Shown in pieces: positions 48,080 to 57,403 of a stretch of 64,000 bases of DNA; the stretch's first letter is position 1; each line of letters begins with the position of its first letter. The notes under the pieces were generated by a model. The model saw nothing but the letters and a program-made list of their open reading frames with translations. It was not told the origin of the DNA and searched no databases. The stretch spans positions 1,443,501-1,507,500 of the forward strand of contig NZ_LT607733.1 in the NCBI RefSeq assembly GCF_900091445.1, in the 5' to 3' direction. This stretch comes from Micromonospora echinofusca. GTDB taxonomy: Bacteria; Actinomycetota; Actinomycetes; Mycobacteriales; Micromonosporaceae. The translations under genes and the position numbers were made by a program.

Positions 48080-49642
48080 GTGGGGGAGGGACGAGGCATC
48101 GAGGTCACGGCGGAGGGGACGCCCGGGCGGTCGGCGGGAGGCAGGCGTACGCGCGACGCGCCCGCCGCGACGCGCGGGCCGGACGACCCCGGTCCCCAGG
48201 TGCCGCACGGGCTGGACGCCGCCGGCGGGCTGGCCGCGCTGCGCGGTCTGCTGGACCGCCCGTTGGCCTCCTACTACCTGCTGCTGTCCAGCGCCGGCCT
48301 GCTGCTGCTGATCGGCCTCACCATGGTCTTCTCGGCGACCAGCGTCCGGGACTACGCGGAGAACGGCAACGCCTCGACGTCCCTGGTCAAGCAGGCGATC
48401 TTCGCGGTGATCGGCATCGTCGCGTTCTGGGCGTGCCAGCGGCTGCCGGCGACGACCTACCGGTCCCTGGGCCGGCCGCTGCTGTTCACCGCCGTCGGCC
48501 TGCTGCTGGTGCTCAACCTGCTGCTCGCGTACGCCCGGCTGACGAACCAGGACTCCGCCCGGATCGGTCCGGTCGAGGCCCGGCTGCTGTGGCTCTTCGT
48601 CGGCGGCATCCAGGTGCAGCCCAGCGAGTTCGCGAAGTTCGCCCTGGTGCTCTGGGGCGCACACGTGATCGCCCGCAAGGGCGCCGCGCTGGGCTGGTGG
48701 CGCGAGCTGGCCACCCCCCTCTTCCCGGTGGTCGGCCTGCTCTTCGTCCTCGTCGGCTACAACGACCTGGGCACGATGCTCTGCCTGCTCGCCCTGGTGG
48801 TGGGGCTGCTCTGGGCCGCCGGGGTGCGGCTGCGGGTCTTCGCCGCGCTCTCCGCGGTGGGTCTGCTCGGCATCGGCCTGCTGGTCGCGGTGGCCTCGCT
48901 CGGCGCCGGCTCCGGCGAGACGGGCGAGAAGAACTACCGGCTGGCCCGGCTGACCGCCTTCATCAATCCGCCGCCGCCGGACCAGTGCAAGCTGGAGGAC
49001 TGCTACCAGATCGCCCAGGCGCGCTACGCCATCGAGAACGGCGGGTGGTTCGGCGTCGGCCTCGGCAAGAGCAGCCTCAAGTGGCAGTGGCTGCCGGCGG
49101 CGGAGAACGACTTCATCTTCGCCGTGGTCGCCGAGGAACTGGGCGTCGTCGGGTGCGTCGTGGTGGTGGCGCTCTTCGCCGTGCTGGCGTACACCGGCCT
49201 GCGGATCGCCCGCCGGGTCGAGGACCCGTTCCGCCGGCTCGCCGCCGCGGCGGCGACCGCCTGGCTGGTCGGCCAGGCCGTGATCAACATCGGCGGGGTG
49301 GTCGGCCTGCTGCCGCTGACCGGCGTGCCGCTGCCGTTCATCTCCGACGGCGGGAGCGCCCTCGTGGTGACCCTCGCCGCGATCGGCATGCTCGCCTCCT
49401 TCGCCCGCGCCGAACCCGACGCCGCCAGAGCGCTGCATGCCCGTCCGCCGGCCCGATGGGTCCGACTACTCTGGGCCCCGTTGCCGCCGCTTCCCGGGCG
49501 GCGCCGCCGGCCGGCGGCGTCCCCGGCCGCCCGAGGGTCCGTGCCCCGGGCGCGGGAGCGGCGGGGAGACGACCAGGCCGCACCACGCGGGGTCCGGCTG
49601 GCCCGGACCAGGCGTGGGTCGGCGGACGAGAGGAGACGTTGA
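48080..49642 (+). CDS. ftsW: Lipid II polymerase FtsW
   Basis: SEDS-family glycosyltransferase of about 520 aa that polymerises lipid II at the septum with FtsI. Ten membrane helices follow a basic cytoplasmic N-terminus. Key blocks are LLWLFVGGIQVQPSEFAKFALVLW, VGYNDLGTMLCLLALVV (catalytic Asp region), NGGWFGVGLGKSSLKWQWLPAAENDFIFAVVAEELG and PLPFISDGGSAL. The basic 100-residue C-terminus is disordered. The start is uncertain: GTG 48080 has CATGAT 6 nt upstream (possible leaderless -10); in-frame GTG 48047 is the alternative. The stop overlaps the murG start by 1 nt. Confidence 0.94.
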   Translation: MGEGRGIEVTAEGTPGRSAGGRRTRDAPAATRGPDDPGPQVPHGLDAAGGLAALRGLLDRPLASYYLLLSSAGLLLLIGLTMVFSATSVRDYAENGNASTSLVKQAIFAVIGIVAFWACQRLPATTYRSLGRPLLFTAVGLLLVLNLLLAYARLTNQDSARIGPVEARLLWLFVGGIQVQPSEFAKFALVLWGAHVIARKGAALGWWRELATPLFPVVGLLFVLVGYNDLGTMLCLLALVVGLLWAAGVRLRVFAALSAVGLLGIGLLVAVASLGAGSGETGEKNYRLARLTAFINPPPPDQCKLEDCYQIAQARYAIENGGWFGVGLGKSSLKWQWLPAAENDFIFAVVAEELGVVGCVVVVALFAVLAYTGLRIARRVEDPFRRLAAAAATAWLVGQAVINIGGVVGLLPLTGVPLPFISDGGSALVVTLAAIGMLASFARAEPDAARALHARPPARWVRLLWAPLPPLPGRRRRPAASPAARGSVPRARERRGDDQAAPRGVRLARTRRGSADERRR

Positions 49643-50748
49643 TGGGTCCGCTGCGTTCGGTGGTGCTCGCGGGAGGTGGCACCGGGGGGCACATCTACCC
49701 GCTGCTCGCCTTCGCCGACTGCCTGCGCCGACACGACCCCGGCGTCCGGATCACCTGCCTGGGCACACCCAGGGGCCTGGAGAACGAGCTGATCCCGCCG
49801 CAGGGCTACGACCTGCGGCAGATCCCGGCCTACCAGCTGCCCCGCTCGGTGAACATGAACCTGGTCAAGACGCCCGGCCGGATGTGGACCGCGGCCCGCG
49901 CCGCGGGCAAGGTCATCGACGAGGTGCGCGCCGACGTGGTGGTCGGCTTCGGCGGGTACGTCTCCGTGCCGGCCTACCTCGCCGCCTGGCGGCGTGAGCT
50001 GCCGATCGTCATCCACGAGGTGAACGTGCCGCCGGGGGTGGCGAACCGGCTGGGCATGCGGTTCACCAACCACGTGGCGGTCGGGTTCCCGCACCAGCCG
50101 GCCCAGGCCGAGGCCCTGCGCGACGCCCGGGTGGTCGGCGTACCGCTGCGCCGGGGCATCGCCGGGCTGGACCGGTTCGCCATGCGTAACGCCGCCAGGG
50201 CCCACTTCGGCCTCCGCCCCGACCTGCCGGTGCTCTTCGTCGCCGGCGGCTCGCAGGGCGCCCGCTCGATCAACCTCGCCGTCGCCGGCGCGGCCAAGGA
50301 ACTCGCCCGCAACGGGGTGCAGGTGCTGCACGTGATCGGCGCCCGCAACGAGCCGGTGCCGGTCCCGACCGACCTGCCGGTCCCGTACGTGACGCTGCCG
50401 TACCTGTCCGAGATGGAGGCCGGCTACGCCGCGGCGGACCTGATGCTCGGCCGGGGCGGGGCGATGACCTGCGCCGAGGTGGCCGCCATCGGGCTGCCCA
50501 CCATCTACGTGCCGTACCCGCACAGCAACCAGGAGCAGAAGCGCAACGCGCTGCCCGTGGTGGAGGCCGGCGGCGGGCTGCTCGTCGACGACGCCGAGCT
50601 GACGCCGGACTGGGTCGAGCGGACCGTCATCCCGCTGATCCGCGACCCGCACCGGCTGCACGCGATGGGCGCCGCCGCCGCCGCGTACGGCCGCCGCGAC
50701 GGCGACGAGGCGCTGCTCAACTTCGTCTACGAGGCGGTGGCCCAGTGA
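49642..50748 (+). CDS. murG: UDP-N-acetylglucosamine--lipid I GlcNAc transferase
   Basis: 368-aa GT-B glycosyltransferase converting lipid I to lipid II at the inner membrane face. GGGTGGH (residues 11-17), VGFGGYVSVPAYLAA, HEVNVPPGVANRL, FVAGGSQGARSIN and GRGGAMTCAEVAAIGLPTIYVPYPHSNQEQKRNA are the donor and acceptor site motifs. Its ATG overlaps the ftsW TGA (TGATG). Confidence 0.97.
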   Translation: MGPLRSVVLAGGGTGGHIYPLLAFADCLRRHDPGVRITCLGTPRGLENELIPPQGYDLRQIPAYQLPRSVNMNLVKTPGRMWTAARAAGKVIDEVRADVVVGFGGYVSVPAYLAAWRRELPIVIHEVNVPPGVANRLGMRFTNHVAVGFPHQPAQAEALRDARVVGVPLRRGIAGLDRFAMRNAARAHFGLRPDLPVLFVAGGSQGARSINLAVAGAAKELARNGVQVLHVIGARNEPVPVPTDLPVPYVTLPYLSEMEAGYAAADLMLGRGGAMTCAEVAAIGLPTIYVPYPHSNQEQKRNALPVVEAGGGLLVDDAELTPDWVERTVIPLIRDPHRLHAMGAAAAAYGRRDGDEALLNFVYEAVAQ

Positions 50749-50779
50749 TTGGGGGCGCCGCGACGGGAAGGTACGCGTC

Positions 50780-52324
50780 ATGAACACCGCACAGTTCACC
50801 CCGGCCGGCACGCTCACCGCCGAGGACCTGGGCACGATCCACCTCATCGGGGTCGGCGGGGTCGGCATGAGCGGGCTGGCCCGGCTCTTCCTCACCCGGG
50901 GCATCAGGGTCTCCGGCAGCGAGCTGCGGGAGTGGCCCTCCCTGGCCGGCATGCGCGCCCTCGGCGGCACGATCCACATGAGCCACGAGGCGTCCAACCT
51001 CGACGGCGTCGACACGGTCGTCTACTCCTCGGCGATCCCACAGGACCACCTGGAGATGGTGGAGGCGCGCCGGCGCGGCCTGCGCGTGCTGCACCGCTCC
51101 GAGGCGCTGGCCGCCGCGATGACCGGCCGCCGGACGGTGGCGGTCGCGGGCACCCACGGCAAGACCACCACCACGTCGATGGTCACGATGGTGCTCCAGC
51201 AGGCGGGGCAGGACCCGTCCTTCGTCATCGGCGGGGAGATCTCCGAGGTCGGCTCGGGCGCCCACCACGGCACCGGCGAGTACTTCGTGGTCGAGGCGGA
51301 CGAGAGCGACCGCTCCTTCCTGATCTACCGCCCGTACGTGTCGATCATCACCAACGTCGAGGCCGACCACCTGAACACCTACGGTGACCTCGCCACGCTG
51401 GAGGCGGCCTTCGCCGAGTTCGCCCGGCTCACCGACCCGGACGGCTTCATCATCACCTGCGCCGACGACCCGGGCGGCCGGCGGCTGGCCGAGACGCTGC
51501 GCGCGGAGGGCCGCCGGGTGCACACCTACGGCGAGGCGCCCGACGCCGACCTGCGGCTGACCGACATCGCCTCGTCGGCCCGGGGGGTGCGCTACATCGC
51601 CAGCATCGACGGGCGCTCGCTCGGCGAGTTCCGGCTGCCGGTGCCCGGACGGCACATGGGGCTCAACAGCGCCTCGGCCGTGCTGACCGCGTACCTGCTG
51701 GGGCTGCCGCTGGAGGCGGCCGAGGGCGCGCTCGCGGCGTTCCCCGGCGTGCGGCGGCGCTTCGAGCGCAAGGGCGTCGCGGACGACGTGCTGGTCTACG
51801 ACGAGTACGCCTACCACCCGACCTCGATGACGCTGGCGTTGCAGACGCTGCGCGAGGTGGCCGGTGACGGCCGGGTGATCGTGGTCTTCCAGCCCTACCG
51901 GCTCTACCGCACCCGCGACCTCCAGGCGGAGATCGCCGAGTCGTTGGCGATCGCCGACGAGCTGGTGCTGCTGGAGGTCTTCGGCCCGGGCGAGCTGCGC
52001 GAGCCGGGGGAGGGGTCGGCGGCGCTGATCGAGGCCGTGCCGCTGCCGGTGGAGCGGAAGGTCTTCGTGGACTCGTGGGAGGCCGCGCCGGTGGAGGTGG
52101 CCCGGCGGGCCCGCCCCGGCGACGTGGTGGTGACCATGGGCGCCCCGCCCATCTCGCTGATGGGGGACCAGCTGCTGGCCGCGCTGTCGGCGCGTACCGC
52201 CGATCCGGCGGCGCCGGCGGGGACGACGCCCGGCGGCGACGCGGGCGGGACGACGAGCATCGGTGGCACCGTCCCCGGCGCCGGCGGCGCGGTCCCGGAC
52301 GGCGCGGCGCCCGCGGCCGGATGA
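50780..52324 (+). CDS. murC: UDP-N-acetylmuramate--L-alanine ligase
   Basis: 514-aa Mur ligase adding L-Ala to UDP-MurNAc. IHLIGVGGVGMSGLARLFL is the UDP-binding Rossmann segment, GTHGKTTTTSM (124-134) the P-loop, FVVEADESDRSFL the Mg-binding block, and VYDEYAYHPTSM a late signature. The last 40 residues are Gly/Ala/Pro-rich. The GGGAAGG ribosome-binding site precedes ATG 50780. The stop overlaps ftsQ by 4 bp. Confidence 0.96.
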   Translation: MNTAQFTPAGTLTAEDLGTIHLIGVGGVGMSGLARLFLTRGIRVSGSELREWPSLAGMRALGGTIHMSHEASNLDGVDTVVYSSAIPQDHLEMVEARRRGLRVLHRSEALAAAMTGRRTVAVAGTHGKTTTTSMVTMVLQQAGQDPSFVIGGEISEVGSGAHHGTGEYFVVEADESDRSFLIYRPYVSIITNVEADHLNTYGDLATLEAAFAEFARLTDPDGFIITCADDPGGRRLAETLRAEGRRVHTYGEAPDADLRLTDIASSARGVRYIASIDGRSLGEFRLPVPGRHMGLNSASAVLTAYLLGLPLEAAEGALAAFPGVRRRFERKGVADDVLVYDEYAYHPTSMTLALQTLREVAGDGRVIVVFQPYRLYRTRDLQAEIAESLAIADELVLLEVFGPGELREPGEGSAALIEAVPLPVERKVFVDSWEAAPVEVARRARPGDVVVTMGAPPISLMGDQLLAALSARTADPAAPAGTTPGGDAGGTTSIGGTVPGAGGAVPDGAAPAAG

Positions 52325-53136
52325 GTCCCGGCCCGGCGCGGGGGCGCACCACGGGCGCGGACGGCGGCGGCCGGCGCGGGCCGCAGCGGCGGTGGCAGTT
52401 GGTCCGGGCCGGCAGCGACGCGGTGCCCGCCTCGACCCGCCGGTTCATGGCCCGGGCCCGGCAGCGTCGGATGCGCGCGGCGCTGCCGTGGGCGGTCGCC
52501 GCGGGCGTGCTCGCGGTGGCCGGGCTGGTCGCCTGGACCGTGCTCGGCACCGGCCTGTTCGGGGTGCGTGAGGTTCGCGTCGAGGGCGCCGAGCTGGTCA
52601 CCACCGTGCAGGTCCGCGACGCGGTCGCGGTGCCCGACGGCGCCCCGCTGGCCCGGGTGGACCTGGCCGCCACGGCGCGGCGGGTCGGCGGGCTGCCGGC
52701 GGTGCAGCGGGCCGTCGTGACGCGCGACTGGCCGGACACGCTGGTGGTGCGGGTGACCGAGCGCACCGGCGTGGCGGCGGTGCCGCGCGGCGAGCAGTTC
52801 GTGGTCATCGACCGGGCGGGCGTGGTGTTCCGGACGGTGCCCCGGGCGCCGGACGGCCTGCCGCTGGTCCGGCTCGCCGAGCCGGGGCCGGACGACGGGC
52901 CGACCCGGGCGGCGCTGGAGGTGCTCGGCGCGCTCACCCCGCAGCTGCGCGCCGAGCTGGTGGACGTGACCGTCGAGGGGCTGGCCCGGATCACGCTGCG
53001 GCTACGTGGCGACCGGGTGGTGGTCTGGGGGGACGCGACCCGGGGCGCGGACAAGGCCCGGGTGGCCAGCGCGCTGCTCGACCGGAAGGCCGACACCATC
53101 GACGTCAGCGCGCCCGACGTGGTGACCCTGAGGTGA
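52321..53136 (+). CDS. ftsQ: Cell division protein FtsQ
   Basis: 271-aa bitopic division protein. It has a basic cytoplasmic N-terminus, one membrane helix (AALPWAVAAGVLAVAGLVAWTVL, about residues 57-79), then the POTRA domain GVREVRVEGAELVTTVQVRDAV and the FtsQ beta domain with WPDTLVVRVTERTGVAAVPRGEQFVVIDRAGVVF. It links the Z-ring to FtsL/DivIC and the FtsWI synthase. ATG overlaps the murC stop. Confidence 0.94.
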   Translation: MSPGPARGRTTGADGGGRRGPQRRWQLVRAGSDAVPASTRRFMARARQRRMRAALPWAVAAGVLAVAGLVAWTVLGTGLFGVREVRVEGAELVTTVQVRDAVAVPDGAPLARVDLAATARRVGGLPAVQRAVVTRDWPDTLVVRVTERTGVAAVPRGEQFVVIDRAGVVFRTVPRAPDGLPLVRLAEPGPDDGPTRAALEVLGALTPQLRAELVDVTVEGLARITLRLRGDRVVVWGDATRGADKARVASALLDRKADTIDVSAPDVVTLR

Positions 53137-53246
53137 CCCGCCGCTCAACCGGCGACGTGACCCGCCCCGCTAAGGCGGCGACACGCCGAGCGGGTCCTTG
53201 GCTCATCGCGTGAGGGCGCTTACGTTGCCCCGAAGGGGATCAGTGG

Positions 53247-53275
53247 TTGACATAACAGTAAGCCTCTAGTAGAGG
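53247..53275 (+). promoter_or_regulatory. ftsZ promoter with palindrome on the -10
   Basis: TTGACA (53247-53252), 17-bp spacer, TAGAGG (53270-53275): a near-consensus vegetative promoter about 110 nt before ftsZ. The -10 is one arm of a perfect 13-bp palindrome CCTCTAGTAGAGG (53263-53275). The nearby GGGTTTGACCC (53280-53290) forms a further small inverted repeat in the initially transcribed sequence. Confidence 0.8.
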
Positions 53276-53382
53276 GTGAGGGTTTGACCCTGATCCTCGC
53301 TGGAGACAGCTCTCGTCGGCCGCTGGTCTGGCCAGGCCTTACCCGGTCGGCCCATGCCAATCTCGAAGGGAAAGGACCGGAG

Positions 53383-54498
53383 ATGACACCTCCGCACAAC
53401 TACCTGGCGGTCATCAAGGTCGTCGGCATCGGTGGCGGCGGCGTCAACGCCGTCAACCGGATGATCGAGGTTGGGCTCAAGGGCGTCGAGTTCATCGCGA
53501 TCAACACCGACGCGCAGGCGCTGCTCATGAGCGACGCCGACGTGAAGCTCGACGTCGGTCGCGAGCTGACCCGCGGGCTCGGCGCCGGCGCCAACCCCGA
53601 CGTCGGCAAGAACGCCGCGGAGGACCACCGCGACGAGATCGAGGAGGTCCTCAAGGGCGCCGACATGGTCTTCGTGACCTGCGGCGAGGGCGGCGGCACC
53701 GGCACCGGCGGCGCGCCCGTGGTGGCGAACATCGCCCGCAAGCTCGGCGCGCTGACCATCGGCGTGGTGACCCGGCCGTTCTCGTTCGAGGGCAAGCGCC
53801 GTCAGGTGCAGGCGGAGTCCGGAATAGACGAGCTGCGCAACCAGTGCGACACGCTCATCGTCATCCCCAACGACCGGCTGCTGGCGCTCGGCGACCGCAA
53901 CATCAGCATGATGGACGCGTTCCGCACCGCCGACCAGGTGCTGCTCTCCGGTGTCCAGGGCATCACCGACCTGATCACCACGCCGGGTCTGATCAACCTG
54001 GACTTCGCCGACGTCAAGAGCGTGATGAGCGGCGCGGGCAGCGCGCTCATGGGCATCGGCAGCGCGCGCGGCGAGAACCGTGCCGTCGAGGCGGCCGAGG
54101 CGGCCATCTCCAGCCCGCTGCTCGAGCAGAGCATGGACGGCGCGCGCGGCGTGCTGCTCTCCATCGCCGGCGGGTCGGACCTGGGCCTGTTCGAGATCAA
54201 CGACGCGGCCCAGCTCGTCACCGACGCGGCCCACCCGGACGCCAACATCATCTTCGGCGCCGTCATCGACGACGCCCTCGGCGACGAGGTGCGGGTCACC
54301 GTCATCGCAGCGGGCTTCGACGGGGGCGCACCGGCGTACAAGGCGGCCGAGCCGCCCCGCAAGAGCAACCAGAACCAGCCGGCACAGCCGAGCACCCCGG
54401 TCGCGCCGCCGGCCACCATGCCGGCCCCGCAGCAGTCGCCCCGCCGGGTGCTCTTCGACGACGTCGACGTGCCCGACTTCCTCAAGAACGGTTCCTGA
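53383..54498 (+). CDS. ftsZ: Cell division protein FtsZ
   Basis: 371-aa tubulin-like GTPase forming the Z-ring. The GTP-binding signature [20 protein letters not shown] (from about residue 101) and the T7 loop [22 protein letters not shown] are intact. A short Gln/Pro linker leads to the C-terminal peptide [11 protein letters not shown] that binds partners such as SepF. ATG 53383 follows AAAGGACCGGAG. A dedicated promoter lies in the 246-nt gap after ftsQ. Confidence 0.98.
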   Translation: MTPPHNYLAVIKVVGIGGGGVNAVNRMIEVGLKGVEFIAINTDAQALLMSDADVKLDVGRELTRGLGAGANPDVGKNAAEDHRDEIEEVLKGADMVFVTCGEGGGTGTGGAPVVANIARKLGALTIGVVTRPFSFEGKRRQVQAESGIDELRNQCDTLIVIPNDRLLALGDRNISMMDAFRTADQVLLSGVQGITDLITTPGLINLDFADVKSVMSGAGSALMGIGSARGENRAVEAAEAAISSPLLEQSMDGARGVLLSIAGGSDLGLFEINDAAQLVTDAAHPDANIIFGAVIDDALGDEVRVTVIAAGFDGGAPAYKAAEPPRKSNQNQPAQPSTPVAPPATMPAPQQSPRRVLFDDVDVPDFLKNGS

Positions 54499-54507
54499 GT
54501 ACCGCCG

Positions 54508-55254
54508 ATGACCGACAGCCCAGCCACGGTGCGCCCGGACCGGCGCGCCGAGATCGCGGCCGGCCTGGCCCGCGTACGGTCCCGGATCGTGGGCGCCTGC
54601 GCCGACGCGGGACGGGACGAGTCCGAGGTCACCATGATCGCGGTGACCAAGACCTACCCGGCCGGGGACGTGGTGGCCCTGGCCGGGCTCGGCGTGACCG
54701 ACGTGGGGGAGAACCGCGACCAGGAGGCGTCCGCCAAGGCGGCCGAGGTGGCGGCTGCCGGGGTGACGCCCCGGTGGCACTTCATCGGGCAGTTGCAGCG
54801 CAACAAGGCCCGCTCGGTGGTCCGCTACGCCGACGTCGTGCACTCGGTCGACAGTGTCCGCCTGGCGCGGGCGCTCGACGCGGCGTCGGCGTCGGCGCGC
54901 GACCGGCCGCTGGAGGTGCTGGTCCAGGTCAGCATCGACGGGGACGCGGCCCGGGGCGGGGCGCTGCCGGGCTCGGCCGACCCGGGCGCCGGGCTCGACG
55001 CGGTGGCCGGGGCGGTCGCCGGCGCGGAGGCCCTGAGGCTGGCCGGCCTGATGGCTGTGGCGCCGCTGGGCTGGGAGCCGGAGCGGGCGTTCGCCCGACT
55101 GGCCGAGGTGGCCGCCGCGTTCCGGGCGCTCCACCCGGGAGCCACCGCGCTCTCCGCCGGGATGAGCGGCGACCTGGAAATCGCGATCCGGTATGGCGCG
55201 ACACATGTCCGCGTCGGCAGCGCGTTGCTCGGAATGCGTCCCACGCTGCGGTAG
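54508..55254 (+). CDS. yggS: YggS/PROSC family pyridoxal-phosphate-binding protein
   Basis: 248-aa PLP-binding protein of the alanine-racemase-like fold involved in PLP homeostasis. [16 protein letters not shown] carries the PLP Lys48; [45 protein letters not shown] and [27 protein letters not shown] complete the family pattern. It follows ftsZ by only 9 nt; the pgeF gene usually placed between them is absent. Confidence 0.94.
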   Translation: MTDSPATVRPDRRAEIAAGLARVRSRIVGACADAGRDESEVTMIAVTKTYPAGDVVALAGLGVTDVGENRDQEASAKAAEVAAAGVTPRWHFIGQLQRNKARSVVRYADVVHSVDSVRLARALDAASASARDRPLEVLVQVSIDGDAARGGALPGSADPGAGLDAVAGAVAGAEALRLAGLMAVAPLGWEPERAFARLAEVAAAFRALHPGATALSAGMSGDLEIAIRYGATHVRVGSALLGMRPTLR

Positions 55255-55320
55255 CCTGACCGCGGGAAGCAAATTACATCTGTGTTGTTTGAGGGATCGG
55301 CGTCCCGTTGTCGGGGGTCG

Positions 55321-55346
55321 TGGCACGCGACGCGAATCGCGTGCCA
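55321..55346 (+). other. 10-bp hairpin in the sepF leader
   Basis: TGGCACGCGA (55321-55330) pairs with TCGCGTGCCA (55337-55346), loop 6 nt, in the 190-nt gap between yggS and sepF. Upstream is an unusually AT-rich stretch (55266-55292) and a TAGCCT at 55252-55257 overlapping the end of yggS, which may be a sepF promoter. Confidence 0.55.
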
Positions 55347-55444
55347 GAGGATTGCCGATCCGCTCCAGTGGGCAAGTGGTCCACTCGCGACAAGCGACAC
55401 GGGTACGGGGGCGCGTGCCGCACGGCGGACGGGAAGGGCGCGGG

Positions 55445-56140
55445 ATGGGTGCACTGCGCAAGGCGGGGGTCTGGCTCGGTCTGGTCGAAGAGGACGACGA
55501 GCGGGCCTACGACGACGGTGGCTACGACAAGGGCGGCTACCGCGACTCGCGTTACCGGCAGAGCCGGTACTCGGAGGAGTTCGCCGACGACGACGAGGAC
55601 GACTCCGAGGAGCCGCCGGCGCCCCGGTCCCGGCTCGCCGACCGTGGCCGGCTCTCGGAGCGCGCCGCAGCGCGGGCGGCCGATGCCGAGCGGGGCGACC
55701 CCGACCGGCCGGAGCGGGCCGAGCGCTCCAGCGTCCGCTCCATCACCCGGCCGTCGGCGGGCGACACCTCGGGCGCGTTGACCTACCACACCCGCGACAA
55801 CCTGGCGTTGGCGCCGCAGGCGCAGCCCCGGGAGCGCGCGGTGATGGCGGAGGAGGAGCAGCGCTACCAGATCACCACGCTGCACCCCACGACGTACCGG
55901 GAGGCGCGCACCATCGGTGAGCACTTCCGCGACGGCGTCCCGGTGATCATCAACCTCACCGAGATGGACGAGGCGGACGCGCGTCGACTTGTCGACTTCG
56001 CCGCCGGCCTCGCGTTCGGGCTGCGGGGTACGATCGAGCGCGTGACCAATCGGGTGTTCCTGCTCTCACCGGCCAATGTCCAGGTCACCGCGGAGGACAA
56101 GGCCAAGATCGCCGAGGGCGGCTTCTTCAGCCTGAGCTAG
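55445..56140 (+). CDS. sepF: Cell division protein SepF
   Basis: 231-aa FtsZ anchor. The N-terminal [18 protein letters not shown] is the membrane-binding amphipathic helix, followed by an acidic and Tyr/Arg-rich disordered linker (about residues 20-140) and the SepF core [58 protein letters not shown]. In actinobacteria SepF is the main membrane tether of FtsZ. Start ATG 55445. Confidence 0.95.
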   Translation: MGALRKAGVWLGLVEEDDERAYDDGGYDKGGYRDSRYRQSRYSEEFADDDEDDSEEPPAPRSRLADRGRLSERAAARAADAERGDPDRPERAERSSVRSITRPSAGDTSGALTYHTRDNLALAPQAQPRERAVMAEEEQRYQITTLHPTTYREARTIGEHFRDGVPVIINLTEMDEADARRLVDFAAGLAFGLRGTIERVTNRVFLLSPANVQVTAEDKAKIAEGGFFSLS

Positions 56141-56170
56141 CCCCGCCCGACCCGAGGGACGTCGCCTGCC

Positions 56171-56476
56171 GTGTTGTCGATCGTGCTGCAAGTGCTGTAC
56201 CTGGTGCTCTACTTCTTCCTGCTCGTCCTGCTGGCCCGGTTCGTCCTGAGCGCCGTGCTCCAGTACGGCCGCCGCTGGCAGCCGGGGCGTGGGGCATCGG
56301 TAGGGCTGGAAATCGTGTGGAGCGTCACTGATCCCCCTCTCAACGCGTTGAGGCGTGTGATCCCTCCGTTGCGAATTGGTACCGTGAGCATCGACCTGGC
56401 CTCACTTGTGCTCCTGGTTATCCTGTTCGTGCTGATGGAGTTCGTGTTGAGGCGGTCGATCATCGGCACCGTCTGA
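56171..56476 (+). CDS. YggT family membrane protein
   Basis: 101-aa protein with two membrane segments (about residues 2-28 and 73-93) around the conserved [30 protein letters not shown]. YggT family members follow sepF in actinobacterial dcw clusters, and their role is not well defined. It starts with GTG 30 nt after sepF and its last base touches the following gene's upstream frame. Confidence 0.9.
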   Translation: MLSIVLQVLYLVLYFFLLVLLARFVLSAVLQYGRRWQPGRGASVGLEIVWSVTDPPLNALRRVIPPLRIGTVSIDLASLVLLVILFVLMEFVLRRSIIGTV

Positions 56477-56520
56477 TGAGCGACGCGCTTTCGCGGCCGC
56501 AACTGACCCGAGGAGTTTCG

Positions 56521-57330
56521 ATGCCGCTGACCCCGGCCGACGTCCACAACGTCGCCTTCAAAAAGCCGCCGATCGGCAAGCGGGGCTACGACGAGGAGGA
56601 GGTCGACGCTTTCCTCGACGAGGTCGAGCGTGAGCTTGCCCGTCTCATCGAGGAGAACAACGAGCTGCGCGCCCAGGTGGAGCGCGGCGGCCGTGGTGGG
56701 GCCCCCGCCGGCCCCGGCGGCGACGCCCGTCTCGCGGCGGAGCTCAACGACGTCAAGGCCCAGCTCGACCGGGTGCAGCGCGACAAGGCGGCGGCCGAGC
56801 AGGCCGCCCGCGCGATGCAGGCCGAGCTGGAGCAGGTCCGCTCCGCCGGCGGTCCGGCCGTCGGCGGCGCCGACGGCGAGCAGCAGGCGCTGCGGGTGCT
56901 GATGATGGCCCAGCGCACGGCCGACGACCACGTCTCCGACGCCCGTCGCGAGGCCGACCAGCTGCTCTCCGAGGCCCGTTCCAAGGCCGAGGAGGTCACC
57001 CGCGAGGCCCGCGCCAAGGCCGACGCCCTGGAGCGCGACGCCCGCCAGCGGCACCAGGAGGCCATGGGCGGCCTGGACGCCAAGCGCACCGCCCTGCAGA
57101 AGCACATCGAGGAGCTCAAGCAGTTCGAGCGCGAGTACCGCACCCGGCTCAAGGCCTACCTGGAGAGCCAGCTGCGTGACCTCGACGGTCGCGGCCAGGG
57201 CCTGGAGGTCGAGATGACCCGCGGTGGTGAGGGCACCCGTGCCGCCGGCAGCGGCAACGGGCTGGCTGCCGCCGGTCTCGCCGGCTCCTACGGTGGCGGT
57301 CGCTCCGGCGCCCTCGAAGCCGGTCGCTGA
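56521..57330 (+). CDS. wag31: Polar growth scaffold DivIVA/Wag31
   Basis: 269-aa coiled-coil protein that marks poles and recruits wall synthesis. The N-terminus [36 protein letters not shown] is the membrane-binding DivIVA domain; a Gly-rich linker (about 63-75) leads to a long coiled coil (about 80-225) with [26 protein letters not shown] 56521 with GAGGAG at 6 nt was preferred over an ATG 15 codons upstream. Confidence 0.97.
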   Translation: MPLTPADVHNVAFKKPPIGKRGYDEEEVDAFLDEVERELARLIEENNELRAQVERGGRGGAPAGPGGDARLAAELNDVKAQLDRVQRDKAAAEQAARAMQAELEQVRSAGGPAVGGADGEQQALRVLMMAQRTADDHVSDARREADQLLSEARSKAEEVTREARAKADALERDARQRHQEAMGGLDAKRTALQKHIEELKQFEREYRTRLKAYLESQLRDLDGRGQGLEVEMTRGGEGTRAAGSGNGLAAAGLAGSYGGGRSGALEAGR

Positions 57331-57403
57331 ACCATCGGTCGGCGACCGTCGTCCTGACGGTCGCCGACCTCGCCTCATCAGCACGACGCGGCGGGGGTGA
57401 GCC

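Noticed and set aside
48069-48311. ATG-started frame at the beginning of ftsW
   Set aside because: It is out of frame with FtsW and gives a short Arg-rich translation without homology; the ATGATG more likely overlaps a -10 element.
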